DNA of 64,000 bases from Chloroflexota bacterium (GCA_016190665.1 JACPQD010000098.1:1-64000), one strand, 5' to 3'. Numbered from the stretch's first letter, positions 1 to 8,994 are shown. Notes: a model not told the origin generated them from the letters alone. Numbers and translations: made by a program.

Positions 1-795
1 CATTACCCCCAGTTCTCGCAGCCGTGCCACGGCCTTCTTGACCGCCTCTTCCGGCGCGCCGGTCAGTATCTCCCTTTTTCTGTCTGCCCTGGACTCGAAG
101 ACGCCAACCACGCGAGTGGGCGAGGCGGCCGCGCCGCAGACGCCAGGGTCCGCGCCAAGAGTCCCGCAGTCCCAGAGGGCGACGCCCTTCTGCATGGCTG
201 TCATGATGCCCAGCACGGTGGGCAGCCTGGGCTCGTTTATCCCTTTGGCCACGGCAACCACGGCGGGAAGCGCGACAGCCACCTTCAGATGGCCTCTTTC
301 CAGAGCGCAGCGCGCCACCAGCTCATGTTCTGAGGGGAACTGCAGTGCCGTGGCATGGGCGACATGGGGGACATTGAGGAACTCGGCCAGTTGGGGCCCG
401 ACCTGTCCCGTGCCGCTGTCGATCGTCTCATCACCGCAGAGGACCAGGTCGAACCCGACTTTCTTCATGGCCAGTGAGAGGGTGAAAGCGGTTGCCAGGG
501 TATCGGCCCCGGCGAAGCCCGGGTCGCACAGGAGGACAGCTTCGTCGGCGCCCATGGCCAGGGCCGTCTCCAGAGCTTCTTTGGCCTGGAGAGGACCCAT
601 GGTGAGGACGACCACCGCGCCGGAAAACTTTTCCTTCAGGCGCAGAGCCTCCTCCAGGGCATGCCTGTCCAGGGGATTAATGACCGTCGGAACACCCTCC
701 CGGAGGATGTTCCCCGTCGCCGGGTCCAGGGATATCTTCGAGAAGTGCTCCGGGTCGGGGACCTGCTTGATGCAGACTATGATGCTGAGCGCCAT
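1..795 (-). CDS. etfB: Electron transfer flavoprotein beta subunit, 3' end cut by window
   Basis: The minus-strand reading frame from ATG at 795 stays open to base 1. The 265 visible codons are about the length of a whole EtfB, so only a few residues are missing. The N-terminus reads ALSIIVCIKQVPD, the conserved first strand, and residues 121-133 (GDETIDSGTGQVG) match the nucleotide-binding signature. EtfB pairs with EtfA to carry electrons from acyl-CoA dehydrogenases to the quinone pool or to a bifurcating partner. EtfA would be expected next, outside the window. The acyl-CoA dehydrogenase upstream on the same strand (3012-4145) is a plausible electron donor. Family assignment is firm; the electron partner is inference. 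Confidence 0.93.
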   Translation of the reverse strand, partial: MALSIIVCIKQVPDPEHFSKISLDPATGNILREGVPTVINPLDRHALEEALRLKEKFSGAVVVLTMGPLQAKEALETALAMGADEAVLLCDPGFAGADTLATAFTLSLAMKKVGFDLVLCGDETIDSGTGQVGPQLAEFLNVPHVAHATALQFPSEHELVARCALERGHLKVAVALPAVVAVAKGINEPRLPTVLGIMTAMQKGVALWDCGTLGADPGVCGAAASPTRVVGVFESRADRKREILTGAPEEAVKKAVARLRELGVM

Positions 796-860
796 CAACG
801 ATTAGTTTACGCCATCGCTGGCAGAAGTGGCAACCCAACGCTCGGGCTCGGCATGGGCTT

Positions 861-1010
861 GGTATGAAAACAGGGTTCTCAGCTACCGCGCGCTAAAGTA
901 CGCGGTATGGGCCTCAAGGAGCGGTCTGCTATACCCCGTACTTTAGTGCGGTATAGAAAAACATGCTTTTCATCCTTGGTGCTGCCGGTGTCAACCAGCA
1001 TAAGGGCTCG
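861..1010. repeat. Palindromic MITE-like element, diverged copy A
   Basis: GGTATGAAAA at 861 and a degenerate TTTTCATcC ending at 975 bracket two related hairpins (TACCGCG..CGCGGTA and TACCCCG..CGGTATA). These are followed by the TGCCGGTGTCAACC tail also found beside copies B and C. The stretch up to 1010 includes a CGCTAAAGTAGCG motif that supplies the stop codon of the radical SAM gene. It is longer and more diverged than copies B and C. There is no room for a gene in this spacer. Confidence 0.7.
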
Positions 1011-2690
1011 CTACTTTAGCGGGGTCTGTTCGGCTCCCGGTAATCCCTGCCTGTCTTCCGACGAGATGAACCGTAGGGGACCCCGGCCGTAGTACTGGAG
1101 GTAGAAGGCCAGAATCTCGTCTCGGGAACGGCCCAAGTCAAAGTCGGCGCGGTGAGTGGCCACCTGCGCGGCGGCAAAGTCATAGAAGTCGAGGAGGTAC
1201 TCGTCCGGCGCCTCGTCCGTCGTCGGGCCTCCTCCCAGACCGCGGGGGTCCGCCCATTCGCGCCAGTCGCAATAGAGGTCCCACAAGCTTCGACCTCCGG
1301 CCAGCAGGCGCAGCACTGTGCCGCGCATTGCAGAACACGGTCCCTGGACAAAGAGGTCCAGGCCTTTCAATCTCTCCCGAGGTATGCCGTCCGTCTCAAA
1401 ATAGTGGAAGCAACTGAATAGCTCAGGGTAGCGCCGAAACCATTTCGGCTGCAAGAATTGGCGCGCGGTCCCGGCGACGCCCGAGTAGTGGCCGTCGAAG
1501 CGCAGCCGGTCGCGATAGCGCTCATAGTCGGGGGGACCCGCTTGTGGCGCCAGTATGTGAAGCTGGACGTCCGCCTGGGGGCGCGCGAGAAGTTCCTGTA
1601 TCATATCCAGGGTTTGGCGTAAATCCTCCTCGGTCTCGCCAGGGTATCCGGCGGCGAAGGACAGCGTCGGCTTCATCTTCGCCTCGATGGTTGCGCCTAC
1701 CGCCGCCGAAACCTTTTCCAGCCTGAGGTTCTTGTGAATCTGGCGCTGCATCGCTGGCGATCCGGTTTCGACGCCGTAGAAGAGGGCCCTGCAGCCTGCA
1801 TCAGACATGTGGCGCAGCAACGAGGCGTCGACGCGATCGATCCGCGCGCTGCAAGTCCAGGTCACATCCATCTTCTCCGCCTGGAGTCGGTCGCAGAAGG
1901 CCTGGAGTCGACGCCGGCTGACCGTGAAGAGGTCCTGGGCAAAGGTAAACCTGGGGGCGTTGTGGGTTCGCTTCAACGTCCACATCTCCTGGATTATTGT
2001 GTCGATGGATTTGAGGCGAAAACGACACCGCCAGAACGTGGATGTGGAGCGGAAACTGCAAGGGAAGGGACAGCCGCGGCCAGCGTCGATGGCCGGCGCC
2101 GTGCCGGCGCCATAAGGGAAGAGGTGATATGCAGGGGGCGGCAGCGAATCGAGATTGAGCACCAAAGGGGCATCGGCGTTACGGACTATGAGCCCACCCC
2201 GCCGATACGTGAGGCCCGGCACTGCTTCCGGGTTACGTCCCTGGGCGAGATCAGCCGCCAGACGGGGAAGCGTCTCTTCGGCCTCGCCTCGCAGTACCAT
2301 ATCGACGAACGGAAAGGCCCTCAAAGTCTCTCTGTCAACCACCGAAGCCTGAGGTCCGCCGAGCACGATAGGCACATTACGCAGGCGGGCTTTCACTGCT
2401 CGCGCTATCCTGAGCCCTATGTGGTAGGAGTTACACATAGTAGAGAACCCTACCACCTGGGGTGACAGGCCCTCTATTCGGCCAGCGGCTCTGGCGTAGA
2501 AATCTCGACCGAGGGTTATCTCTCCCTCAGCGAGGGCGTAGTTGAAATCGACCAGCGCCACCTCATGGCCGCCCTGCTCGAGCACCGCCGCGAGGGATAG
2601 CAAGCCCAGGGGCGGCGAAAGCAAGGCGAGCTCGCAGTTCCGGCTGTAATACCCGCTCAGGTTCAGGCTGCTGACCAGGCAGACGCGCAT
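1011..2690 (-). CDS. B12-binding domain radical SAM-like protein lacking the third cluster cysteine
   Basis: The product has 559 residues from ATG 2690, chosen because AGGAAGGG lies 5 bases upstream and MRVCLVSSLNLSGYYSRN is a normal start for a cobalamin-binding domain. Residues about 1-150 form the B12-binding Rossmann domain. The radical SAM part follows (DAGRGCPFPCSF near 204-213), but the expected CX3CX2C reads Cys207, Cys211, Arg214. Arg214 is CGC, one transition from TGC. The nearby WRCRFR also differs from the usual WGRRFR. Such proteins make radical chemistry on lipids, hopanoids or tetrapyrroles; the substrate here is unknown. As read, the protein could not hold a normal [4Fe-4S] cluster, so it is either inactive, differently ligated or a sequence error. 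Confidence 0.8.
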   Translation of the reverse strand: MRVCLVSSLNLSGYYSRNCELALLSPPLGLLSLAAVLEQGGHEVALVDFNYALAEGEITLGRDFYARAAGRIEGLSPQVVGFSTMCNSYHIGLRIARAVKARLRNVPIVLGGPQASVVDRETLRAFPFVDMVLRGEAEETLPRLAADLAQGRNPEAVPGLTYRRGGLIVRNADAPLVLNLDSLPPPAYHLFPYGAGTAPAIDAGRGCPFPCSFRSTSTFWRCRFRLKSIDTIIQEMWTLKRTHNAPRFTFAQDLFTVSRRRLQAFCDRLQAEKMDVTWTCSARIDRVDASLLRHMSDAGCRALFYGVETGSPAMQRQIHKNLRLEKVSAAVGATIEAKMKPTLSFAAGYPGETEEDLRQTLDMIQELLARPQADVQLHILAPQAGPPDYERYRDRLRFDGHYSGVAGTARQFLQPKWFRRYPELFSCFHYFETDGIPRERLKGLDLFVQGPCSAMRGTVLRLLAGGRSLWDLYCDWREWADPRGLGGGPTTDEAPDEYLLDFYDFAAAQVATHRADFDLGRSRDEILAFYLQYYGRGPLRFISSEDRQGLPGAEQTPLK

Positions 2691-3011
2691 GCTTGCCCTT
2701 CCTGTCCCGCGCGGCGTTGGTCGCGCCGATTGTGAATCCCGTGCAACCGCCGATCCGGTGCTGTCCCTGGTACCTGGTCGCGCCCAACCCAAACACCTCC
2801 CCTCAGCGCTATGCTATCGTCGTTTGGTCCTGTTTATTAGGGGATTGTGGTGGAGATTTGGAATGATAACGGTGTGGTTTGGCTTGTGCTATCGAAGCTC
2901 TCGGGAGAGAGAGCGTGTTCAGTTGTGGTGCAATAATGCCTTGGGGCCTGCTGCCCGGTTGCAACAAGCCCCAATAGAAATCAGGCGGGCCCGAAAACCG
3001 TTCCCTATCTG
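2691..3011. other. Intergenic region, weak hairpin only
   Basis: This 321-base gap lies between the acyl-CoA dehydrogenase stop and the radical SAM start. A TTGGGGC..GCCCCAA stem at 2941-2974 could slow transcription leaving the dehydrogenase, but it lacks a T tract. The ribosome site of the radical SAM gene lies at the left end. No open frame with recognisable protein sequence and no RNA gene were seen. Confidence 0.5.
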
Positions 3012-4145
3012 TCAGCTAGTGATGGCCCGACCAATGGTCACTTTCATTATTTCCTGGGTGCCCGCGCCAGCCCAAAGCTCGATGGCGTCCCGCAGCCGGC
3101 GTACCACCTGGTACTCCGGGGTCGTGCCGTAGCCGCCCATGATACGCACGGCGCTCGCTGCCGCGCGGGCCGCTACCTCGCAGGCGTACAGCTTCGCCCG
3201 CGCGATATCCGTCCCCAGCTCTCGAGCGCTCTTGCCTTCGTCCAGGAGTTGCGCCGGCCGGTAAACCAGCCACTTGGCCGCCTCGATCTCGGTGCTTATG
3301 TCCACCAGCATGAACTGGAGGGCCTGGAGCTCAGCGATAGGCTTACCATAGAGCTTCCTCTCTTTGGCGAACTTGAGCGCCGCTTCGTAGCAGCCCCGAG
3401 CCGTGCCCAGGGCGACCGCGGCGGCGCCCAGGCGGCCCATGACCGAGATCCCAGTGATGCCCACGACCAAACCGCGCCCCTCTGGCCCCAGCAGGTTAGC
3501 CCTGGGCACCTTACAGTCGGAGAGGACGAACTCGTTCACTGGCGCGGCGCGCAGGCCGAAGTGGGTCTCCCGGCGAGTGATCTCGAAGCCGGGCGTGCCC
3601 TTTTCAATCAGGAAGGCGCTGAAGCCCTCACCGGTCCTCGCCACCACACCAATGATGTCAGCGACCTCAGGCAAGGTAATGAATACTTTCCTGCCGTTCA
3701 GGATGTAGCCGTCATCCGCCGGCCTGGCGGTGGACTGCATCGACCCCGGATCGGAGCCGCCGCCGGCCTCGGTGAGGGCGAAGGCGCCTATCTTCTCGGC
3801 GCGGGCCAAGGCCGGCAGGTACTTCCTCTTCTGCTCCTCGGTCCCGAACGCCTCCAAGGCGTAGGGCAGAATGCCGCCCGTCTGCAGGAAGAAACCGAGG
3901 GAGGCATACACCTTCGAGACCTCCTCGATAGCGACGGCCCGGGCCACGTGGCCCAGGGCTGTCCCTCCGTACTCCCTGGAGACCGTCAGACCCATCAGGC
4001 CGAGCTGGCCCATCTCCTTCGCCAGGGCAAAGGGGAACTCCGCCCTCTCATCCAGAGCCAGCGCCTGCGGCCCCACTTTCCTCTCGGCGAATTCCTGCAC
4101 CATGCTGCGCAGCATCTCCAGTTCCCGGCCAAGACTGAAATCCAC
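3012..4145 (-). CDS. Acyl-CoA dehydrogenase family protein
   Basis: The product has 377 residues. The GTG at 4145 is chosen because GAGGAGG sits 7 bases upstream and DFSLGRELEMLRSMVQEFAE is the usual N-terminal helix; the frame extends further upstream only through a repeat element. The helical N-domain, the FAD-binding ALTEAGGGSDPGSM segment (about 127-140) and the C-terminal IMGGYGTTPEY...RDAIELWAGAGTQEIMK block are all present. It oxidises an acyl-CoA and passes electrons to ETF, fitting the nearby etfB. At the usual catalytic-Glu position (IYEGT in short- and medium-chain enzymes) it has WAGAGT, as in isovaleryl- and long-chain enzymes. The alternative Glu site of those enzymes aligns with Gly in SVMGRLG. 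Substrate is unassigned. Confidence 0.93.
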   Translation of the reverse strand: MDFSLGRELEMLRSMVQEFAERKVGPQALALDERAEFPFALAKEMGQLGLMGLTVSREYGGTALGHVARAVAIEEVSKVYASLGFFLQTGGILPYALEAFGTEEQKRKYLPALARAEKIGAFALTEAGGGSDPGSMQSTARPADDGYILNGRKVFITLPEVADIIGVVARTGEGFSAFLIEKGTPGFEITRRETHFGLRAAPVNEFVLSDCKVPRANLLGPEGRGLVVGITGISVMGRLGAAAVALGTARGCYEAALKFAKERKLYGKPIAELQALQFMLVDISTEIEAAKWLVYRPAQLLDEGKSARELGTDIARAKLYACEVAARAAASAVRIMGGYGTTPEYQVVRRLRDAIELWAGAGTQEIMKVTIGRAITS

Positions 4146-4201
4146 GACAAGTCCTCCTCGAAATGATGAATCGTCCATGCCGATTGACACCGGCACCACC
4201 A

Positions 4202-4295
4202 GGTATGAAAATCGTATTTCTATACCCCGCACTGAAGTACGGGGTATACCGCGTACTTTAGTGCGCGGTATGTGTAAGCTTCCTATTTTCATACC
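4202..4295. repeat. Palindromic MITE-like element, copy B
   Basis: This 94-bp element has perfect 11-bp terminal inverted repeats (GGTATGAAAAT / ATTTTCATACC). Inside are two hairpins, TACCCCGCAC..GTACGGGGTA and TACCGCGTAC..GTGCGCGGTA, whose cores are inverted relatives of each other. It is the reverse complement of copy C (35774-35867) with one mismatch. The homology continues for about 45 more bases on the left (4157-4201), including a third hairpin, GCCGATTGACACCGGC. No transposase is encoded. Confidence 0.88.
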
Positions 4296-4309
4296 AATGA
4301 CGAATGTCG

Positions 4310-4526
4310 GAAGCGGGAAGCAAGAAGCGAGAATGCCTCCCGTCCCCCACGTCCACTCGCTGGTCTCCCGCGGGAGCAGGGTGGTCGCTGAGAGCTGACG
4401 GCTGAAAGCTTTCTGGGCGCGGGAGTAATTATAACATATCCTCTCCGCCAGGATATGCGACGTAGATGGGTTAGAGCGATGAGTTGTGGATTGGGGCTGA
4501 AAGCTGATAGCTGACCGCTGAAAGCT
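4310..4526. repeat. Heptanucleotide repeat tracts of two kinds
   Basis: Tract 4310-4337 reads GAAGCGG GAAGCAA GAAGCGA GAATGCC. Tract 4387-4410 reads GCTGAGA GCTGACG GCTGAAA GCT. Tract 4496-4526 reads GCTGAAA GCTGATA GCTGACC GCTGAAA GCT. Each holds about four imperfect 7-base units. They fill the gap between the acyl-CoA dehydrogenase leader and the end of the MFS-LuxR gene, whose stop codon lies in a further TCAGCGCTGA at 4533-4542. A stretch at 4425-4440 is AT-rich. No coding sequence was seen. Confidence 0.85.
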
Positions 4527-4532
4527 CGGAAA

Positions 4533-6032
4533 TCAGCGCTGAGAAGGCCGGGGCGGCGTGTCGCCCTTCGCGTGACGGTCGGCCTCCAGCCTCTCGAGGA
4601 CGTGTTGCAGCTCGCCCACCAGCGCCAGGCCGAACCCGCGCCGATCGCGGACGCCCATCTTGCGATAGATGTTGCGCGAGTGCGTCTTCAAGGTGTCGGG
4701 GGCGATAACCAGTTGCTGCTCAATTTCCTTGGTGCTGGACCCTGCTACCAGGAGGCGCGCGATCTCCTGCTCCCGCCGCGTGAGGCCCGCTGCCGCGAAC
4801 CGGTCCACCAGGCTGGCCGTGAGGCGGGCGGGCACCAGGGCTGCGGCGCCACGCAGCGTTTCCCGCAGCGCAGGCATAAGAGCGAGGGTCATGAAGAGGG
4901 CTAGCCCCGCTACCTCAGCAGACAAAGCCTCGTAACCCGTGGTAAGCCTCTGAAAGCCTTCGCCGAGGGCTACCCCAAGGAAAAAGGCCAGCACGTTGGC
5001 CCCCTGCCCCAGGCCAATGTAAAGCGGGGCCCGGCGCGCCGAGGACACGTCCGCCAGCACAGTCCAGATGAACACGTTGACAAGGGCGAGACCCGCCATA
5101 AGAAGGGTATGGACGGCGAGATGTCGCGGCAGGCCGGCCAGCAACCCGAACAAGACAAAGCCTACGCCCAAGCTCAGCGCCCCGGCGTAGGCCAGGCCCC
5201 GCCGGCCGTGAGCGTCGCTGAGGGGCCCGACCGCGAGGGCAACAACGGCATAGGGGATGGCGCCGTAGTGGAAATGAAACGGGCCCTCTGTCTGGAACAC
5301 GGGCATAACGATGCCGTACATCAGGCCCACCACGAGCGTGACTCCAGAGATGAAGGTCAGGATAGGCCAGAGGGAGAATAGTGACGCCCTCTCTCCTGCG
5401 CCAGCCCGCAACACGGCAAGGGGTATGGACGACGTGGCTATCTTGTGGCGGTTCAGGGCGAAGGGGACGGCGGCGAGGAAGAGGGCCACGCCGGCCAGAA
5501 GCAGGGCAGTCGGCATCATCATCGCCGCCAGGCCCACCAGGTAGACGAGGAAGTTGAACAGGGCTGTGACCAGAGCCGCCACGTGTCCCCTATGGCTGGG
5601 AACGACGGAAGTGGCGATGAGGCTGGCGGAAGCGATAACCACCGGCGCCGAGGAGAGGCCGAGGAGAGCGAAAAGGGTCGGCCAGATAGCTAAGGGCGCC
5701 TGCTCCAGACTGAGGGTGATGAGTATGCAAGGTATCACGCCCAGGGGGAAGAAAGACAAAGCCCGCCGGCGATAGTACCCAACTCCCCCTGCCGCGACCA
5801 GGCCCAGGGCTTCGGCAGCCAGGAAGGTCGCCACTGGAGGTTGTGGGTCCGCGCCCAAGCTTGCTGCCAGCCGCCCCAGGAGGGGACCCTGAAGGGGCAA
5901 GGAATGTACCCAGGCAAAGGTCATGCCTATCGCCAGGATGAGGCCCCAGTGCTGGGAGGCCACATCGGCGTAGCGCCGCAGGGCGGCTGAGGCCCAGCCC
6001 CTGAAAACCACCGTGCGCGTGCCATCCATCAA
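4533..6032 (-). CDS. Twelve-helix MFS-like membrane protein with C-terminal LuxR-type DNA-binding domain
   Basis: The product has 499 residues. About residues 30-400 are strongly hydrophobic, with loops at spacings typical of twelve membrane helices (for example LILAIGMTFAWVHSL near the start). The C-terminus from about 418 is a LuxR/FixJ-type helix-turn-helix: LTRREQEIARLLVAGSSTKEI followed by APDTLKTHSRNIYRKMGVRDR. The DNA-binding domain should face the cytoplasm, which would make this a one-component membrane regulator. The same architecture is common in Eggerthella-type Coriobacteriia. The ligand is unknown, and it may sense rather than transport. GAGG lies 10 bases before ATG 6032. It is transcribed away from the propeller gene. 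Confidence 0.88.
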   Translation of the reverse strand: MMDGTRTVVFRGWASAALRRYADVASQHWGLILAIGMTFAWVHSLPLQGPLLGRLAASLGADPQPPVATFLAAEALGLVAAGGVGYYRRRALSFFPLGVIPCILITLSLEQAPLAIWPTLFALLGLSSAPVVIASASLIATSVVPSHRGHVAALVTALFNFLVYLVGLAAMMMPTALLLAGVALFLAAVPFALNRHKIATSSIPLAVLRAGAGERASLFSLWPILTFISGVTLVVGLMYGIVMPVFQTEGPFHFHYGAIPYAVVALAVGPLSDAHGRRGLAYAGALSLGVGFVLFGLLAGLPRHLAVHTLLMAGLALVNVFIWTVLADVSSARRAPLYIGLGQGANVLAFFLGVALGEGFQRLTTGYEALSAEVAGLALFMTLALMPALRETLRGAAALVPARLTASLVDRFAAAGLTRREQEIARLLVAGSSTKEIEQQLVIAPDTLKTHSRNIYRKMGVRDRRGFGLALVGELQHVLERLEADRHAKGDTPPRPSQR

Positions 6033-6394
6033 CCACTGACCTCATCCTGGAATTGCACCGTAACGTAAGGAAAGCAAGATCATCCAAGTCGTGGGATCTT
6101 CTGCCGCCGGTGTCAACGTATAGACACCGGATAAACGGGTATGCGTCCCCCCTTCCGTCCCCCCAAGCTTGGGGGGAAACCGCGGGGGACCACGGCCATC
6201 CGGTTATCCGTTCCGAATCCGTTGACGCCTCAACCACAGTGAAACCGTAACCTCGTCCCCGGTAATGGTTGTCCGTCGTTCATTTATCACCCCAAAGGGT
6301 GATGGACAGTCCCCTAGGCCGCTGGTCTACAATTATATGCATTCCCTGACCCCTGTCAACTATGCCGGACGATTCTTTCCCGGGGAGGTCAGCT
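6033..6394. other. Divergent intergenic region with palindromes and a weak promoter
   Basis: The region lies between the divergent MFS-LuxR and propeller genes. It holds a GGTGTC-N8-GACACC hairpin (6109-6128) whose left side resembles the tail of the MITE-like element, and a perfect CCCCCCAAGCTTGGGGGG palindrome (6159-6176). TGGACA (6303-6308) and TACAAT (6328-6333) could form a weak plus-strand promoter with a 19-base spacer. GGGGAGGT at 6382-6389 is the ribosome site of the next gene. No gene was seen. Confidence 0.5.
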
Positions 6395-8488
6395 ATGAAA
6401 GAAGCTGAGCTTGTGAGGTGGGCCCTTTGCCATCTGATATCGGCATTTGATGCTCAACCCTTTAAGGCCCTACGCCGCGCAAACCGGACGAAAATGAGAA
6501 GGCGGCTGAGAGCAATTGGCTTGGCCCTCACGGCCCTGGCTGTTCTGGTCCCGCTCGGGCTGCTTACCCAGTTGCCCGTCGCGGGCGCCATGATCGTGAC
6601 GGAGTTTCCGGTCTCCACCGCCGCCAACGCTCAGCAGTATCCGGCGATAAGCGGCAACATTGTCGTCTGGGAGGACTATCGCGACGGCTACAACGGACGC
6701 ATCTACGCCAAGGACCTGTCTACCGGCGCGGAGTTCGCGGCAGCGACCAACGCCAGTTGGCAAACGCATCCGGCCATCAGCGGGAACATCGTCGTCTGGG
6801 AGGACGGACGCAACGGCAATACTGACATCTACGGCAAGGACCTGTCCGCCGGAGTGGAGTTCGCGGTGACCACCGCCTACGCCGCCCAGCAATACCCGGC
6901 GGTCAGCGGCAGCATCGTTGTTTGGGAGGACTACCGTAGCGGCGGCAGCAATGGGGACATCTACGGCAAGGACCTCTCTACTGGCGCCGAGTTCGCGGTA
7001 ACCACTAACGCCGCCGCACAGTACCGTCCGGCCATCAGCGGCAACATCGTCGTCTGGCAGGACTATCGTAACGGTAACGCTGACATCTACGGCAAGGACC
7101 TCTCCACCGGGGTCGAGTTCGCGGTAACCACCAACCCTGCCTACCAGGTGACACCGGCCATCAGTGGCAACATCGTCGTCTGGCAGGACTATCGCAATGG
7201 CCTCACTGACATCTACGGTAAGGACCTCTCCACAGGCACCGAGTTCGCGGTGACCACTAACGCCGCTGCACAGTACCATCCGGCCATCAGCGGCAACATA
7301 GTGGTCTGGGTGGACTATCGTAACGGCAACGCGGACATCTATGCCAAGAACCTCGCCAGCGGCGAGGAGTTCGTGGTGGTTGCCAGCGGCTTCTACAAGT
7401 ACTGGCCCGCCATCAGCGGCAACGTCGTGGTGTGGCAGGATAACCGCAACGGCAACGGGGACATCTACGGCGCGCGGCTGGCGGAGGCGCCGACGCCAAC
7501 GTCCACTGCCACATCCACCCCAACGTCTACGCCGACGCCTACCGCCACGCCGACGGCGACGCCCACACCTCTCCCGGATTTCGACGGGGACGGCGTCCCT
7601 GACGCGATCGATAACTGCCCCCTCGTCGCGAACGCCGACCAGACTGATCGGGACGCCGACGGTATCGGCGACGCCTGCGATCCATATCCGGACCTTTTCG
7701 GGACACCAACTCCTACCGCCACACCCACGGCTACGAACACGCCGAGCCCAACTCCGACGGATACACCGACGCCTACGCCCACTAACACGCCTACGAACAC
7801 GCCGACTCCTACGCCTACGGCCACGCCCACCAACACGCCCACTGCGACTCCGACGGATACGCCAACGGCCACCGCTACGAACACACCTACGTCCACGCCA
7901 ACATCCACTGCCACGTCCACTCCCACGTCCACGCCAACCAACACGCCCACGGCCACTCCGACGGATACTCCGACGCCTACCGCCACAACCACGCCTACGA
8001 ACACGCCCACCAACACGCCCACGGCCACTTCAACGTCCACTCCAACGCCGACGTCCACTGCCACGTCCACTCCGTCCAGCACGTCCACCCCTACCGCCAC
8101 AGCTACGCCCGGCCAGCGTCCAGCGCCGCGGACCATAGGCTACTGGAAGAACCACGAGTCGGAGGTGGCGCGGATTCTAGCTTCGGGACCTATGAGCGTG
8201 GGCGATACCCTGGTGAGCACGGTCGCTGAGGCGGTCTCGGTCCTTTCCAATTCCAGCGCGCGAGACGCCAGGAACGCCCTGCGGGCGCAGCTCCTGGCCA
8301 CCATCCTGAATCTGAGGAACGGAGCTGATCCGTTGGCCACTGGCAGCGACATTCGGCCGGTGGTGTCCAGCGCTATCGGTTTCCTGGGGACGCACCCGGA
8401 CCCGGTGACCGGGGGAAGCGCTGATCGTGCGCAGGCCCTGTCCTTGAAGGACACGTTAGACGCCTACAACAATAGCGGAGGAGGCTAA
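6395..8488 (+). CDS. Secreted surface protein: seven-blade propeller, Thr-Pro stalk, thrombospondin-3 motif, GYWKNH domain
   Basis: ATG 6395 follows GGGGAGGT by 5 bases. An inner ATG at 6494 begins a compact signal peptide ([21 protein letters not shown]), so the first 33 residues may be a long n-region. Then come seven repeats of about 40 residues built on [27 protein letters not shown], one per blade of a TolB/PD40-like propeller. A long (TPTxTPTN)n stalk follows, interrupted by a calcium-binding type 3 repeat ([25 protein letters not shown]). The last 120 residues begin GYWKNHES, a C-terminal domain seen in many surface proteins of this kind. It is probably extracellular and calcium-stabilised. 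Binding partner is unknown; no sortase motif was seen. Confidence 0.88.
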   Translation: MKEAELVRWALCHLISAFDAQPFKALRRANRTKMRRRLRAIGLALTALAVLVPLGLLTQLPVAGAMIVTEFPVSTAANAQQYPAISGNIVVWEDYRDGYNGRIYAKDLSTGAEFAAATNASWQTHPAISGNIVVWEDGRNGNTDIYGKDLSAGVEFAVTTAYAAQQYPAVSGSIVVWEDYRSGGSNGDIYGKDLSTGAEFAVTTNAAAQYRPAISGNIVVWQDYRNGNADIYGKDLSTGVEFAVTTNPAYQVTPAISGNIVVWQDYRNGLTDIYGKDLSTGTEFAVTTNAAAQYHPAISGNIVVWVDYRNGNADIYAKNLASGEEFVVVASGFYKYWPAISGNVVVWQDNRNGNGDIYGARLAEAPTPTSTATSTPTSTPTPTATPTATPTPLPDFDGDGVPDAIDNCPLVANADQTDRDADGIGDACDPYPDLFGTPTPTATPTATNTPSPTPTDTPTPTPTNTPTNTPTPTPTATPTNTPTATPTDTPTATATNTPTSTPTSTATSTPTSTPTNTPTATPTDTPTPTATTTPTNTPTNTPTATSTSTPTPTSTATSTPSSTSTPTATATPGQRPAPRTIGYWKNHESEVARILASGPMSVGDTLVSTVAEAVSVLSNSSARDARNALRAQLLATILNLRNGADPLATGSDIRPVVSSAIGFLGTHPDPVTGGSADRAQALSLKDTLDAYNNSGGG
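7490..8110 (+). repeat. Low-complexity Thr-Pro codon repeat within the propeller gene
   Basis: Two blocks (7490-7570 and 7705-8110) repeat ACG CCN ACN-type codons coding for TPTPT and TNTPT. Periodicity is 6, 12 and 24 bases. Such DNA is prone to slippage, so stalk length probably varies between strains. It also creates a long apparent antisense frame rich in Val and Gly that is not a gene. Confidence 0.85.
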
Positions 8489-8500
8489 AGGAGGTCGACG

Positions 8501-8761
8501 ATGTTATTCCTCATCACGCAGAAGCATACGCCGGAGACCTGTCCCATCGACGCCGGGGGGCGCGAGGTGCTCCATGAGAAACCGGGGAAGGTCCAGGGGT
8601 TGAAGATAGTCGCCGCCTATGGCGCTTATTCCGAGCATACTCTGTATTATGTCGTGGAAGCGAGCGATTACGATGCCATTGAGAACTTCCTGACGCCCGG
8701 CTTCAAGCGTTGTACGGCCACCATCACTCCGGTGAGCCAGTTCCTCGGAGCTACCGACTGA
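8501..8761 (+). CDS. Small conserved protein, paralogue 1 (likely alpha/beta ferredoxin-like fold)
   Basis: The product has 86 residues, with GGAGG at 8489-8493, eight bases before the ATG. It begins MLFLITQKHTPETCP and contains VAAYGAYSEHTLYYVVEASDYDAIENFL. Its shape (strand, helix, then AYG..HTLYYVVEA strand and helix) resembles small dimeric alpha/beta barrel families such as the GYD/DUF3303 group; this is a resemblance, not an assignment. It is about 75 percent identical by eye to the protein at 9660. One Cys follows the first strand and one (KRC) lies near the C-terminus. It starts 12 bases after the propeller gene and may be co-transcribed with it. Confidence 0.85.
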   Translation: MLFLITQKHTPETCPIDAGGREVLHEKPGKVQGLKIVAAYGAYSEHTLYYVVEASDYDAIENFLTPGFKRCTATITPVSQFLGATD

Positions 8762-8994
8762 CCGCTTCCTTCTATTGAAGGCACAAGGGGCCACCGAATC
8801 AAAGCGACTGGCGGGGAGACGTTCACCATCGCTGTCCGAAGACCCAAATAGGGAATATTGCTTCAAATAATGGGGCTGTTATGTCGAACATATTACATAT
8901 TTCTCTCCTTGTCAGACGCCTCGCCTGGAGCGAAAATTGTGTAATCGATTCCCTCTTCTGAGATTCTTTGAGTTTACTTTGAGGAGGCCGCTCC
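8762..8994 (+). promoter_or_regulatory. AT-rich leader of the membrane protein gene
   Basis: This gap of 233 bases contains an AT-rich segment at 8848-8912, unlike its surroundings. TTGCTT (8859-8864) with a TATGTC 16 bases later is only a poor promoter match. GAGGAGG ends 8 bases before ATG 8995. The region is likely regulatory, but no site is proven. Confidence 0.35.

Noticed and set aside
7465-8136. Long minus-strand open frame rich in Val and Gly opposite the Thr-Pro stalk
   Set aside because: It is a by-product of the ACN-CCN codon periodicity on the other strand; no start signal and no protein-like composition.
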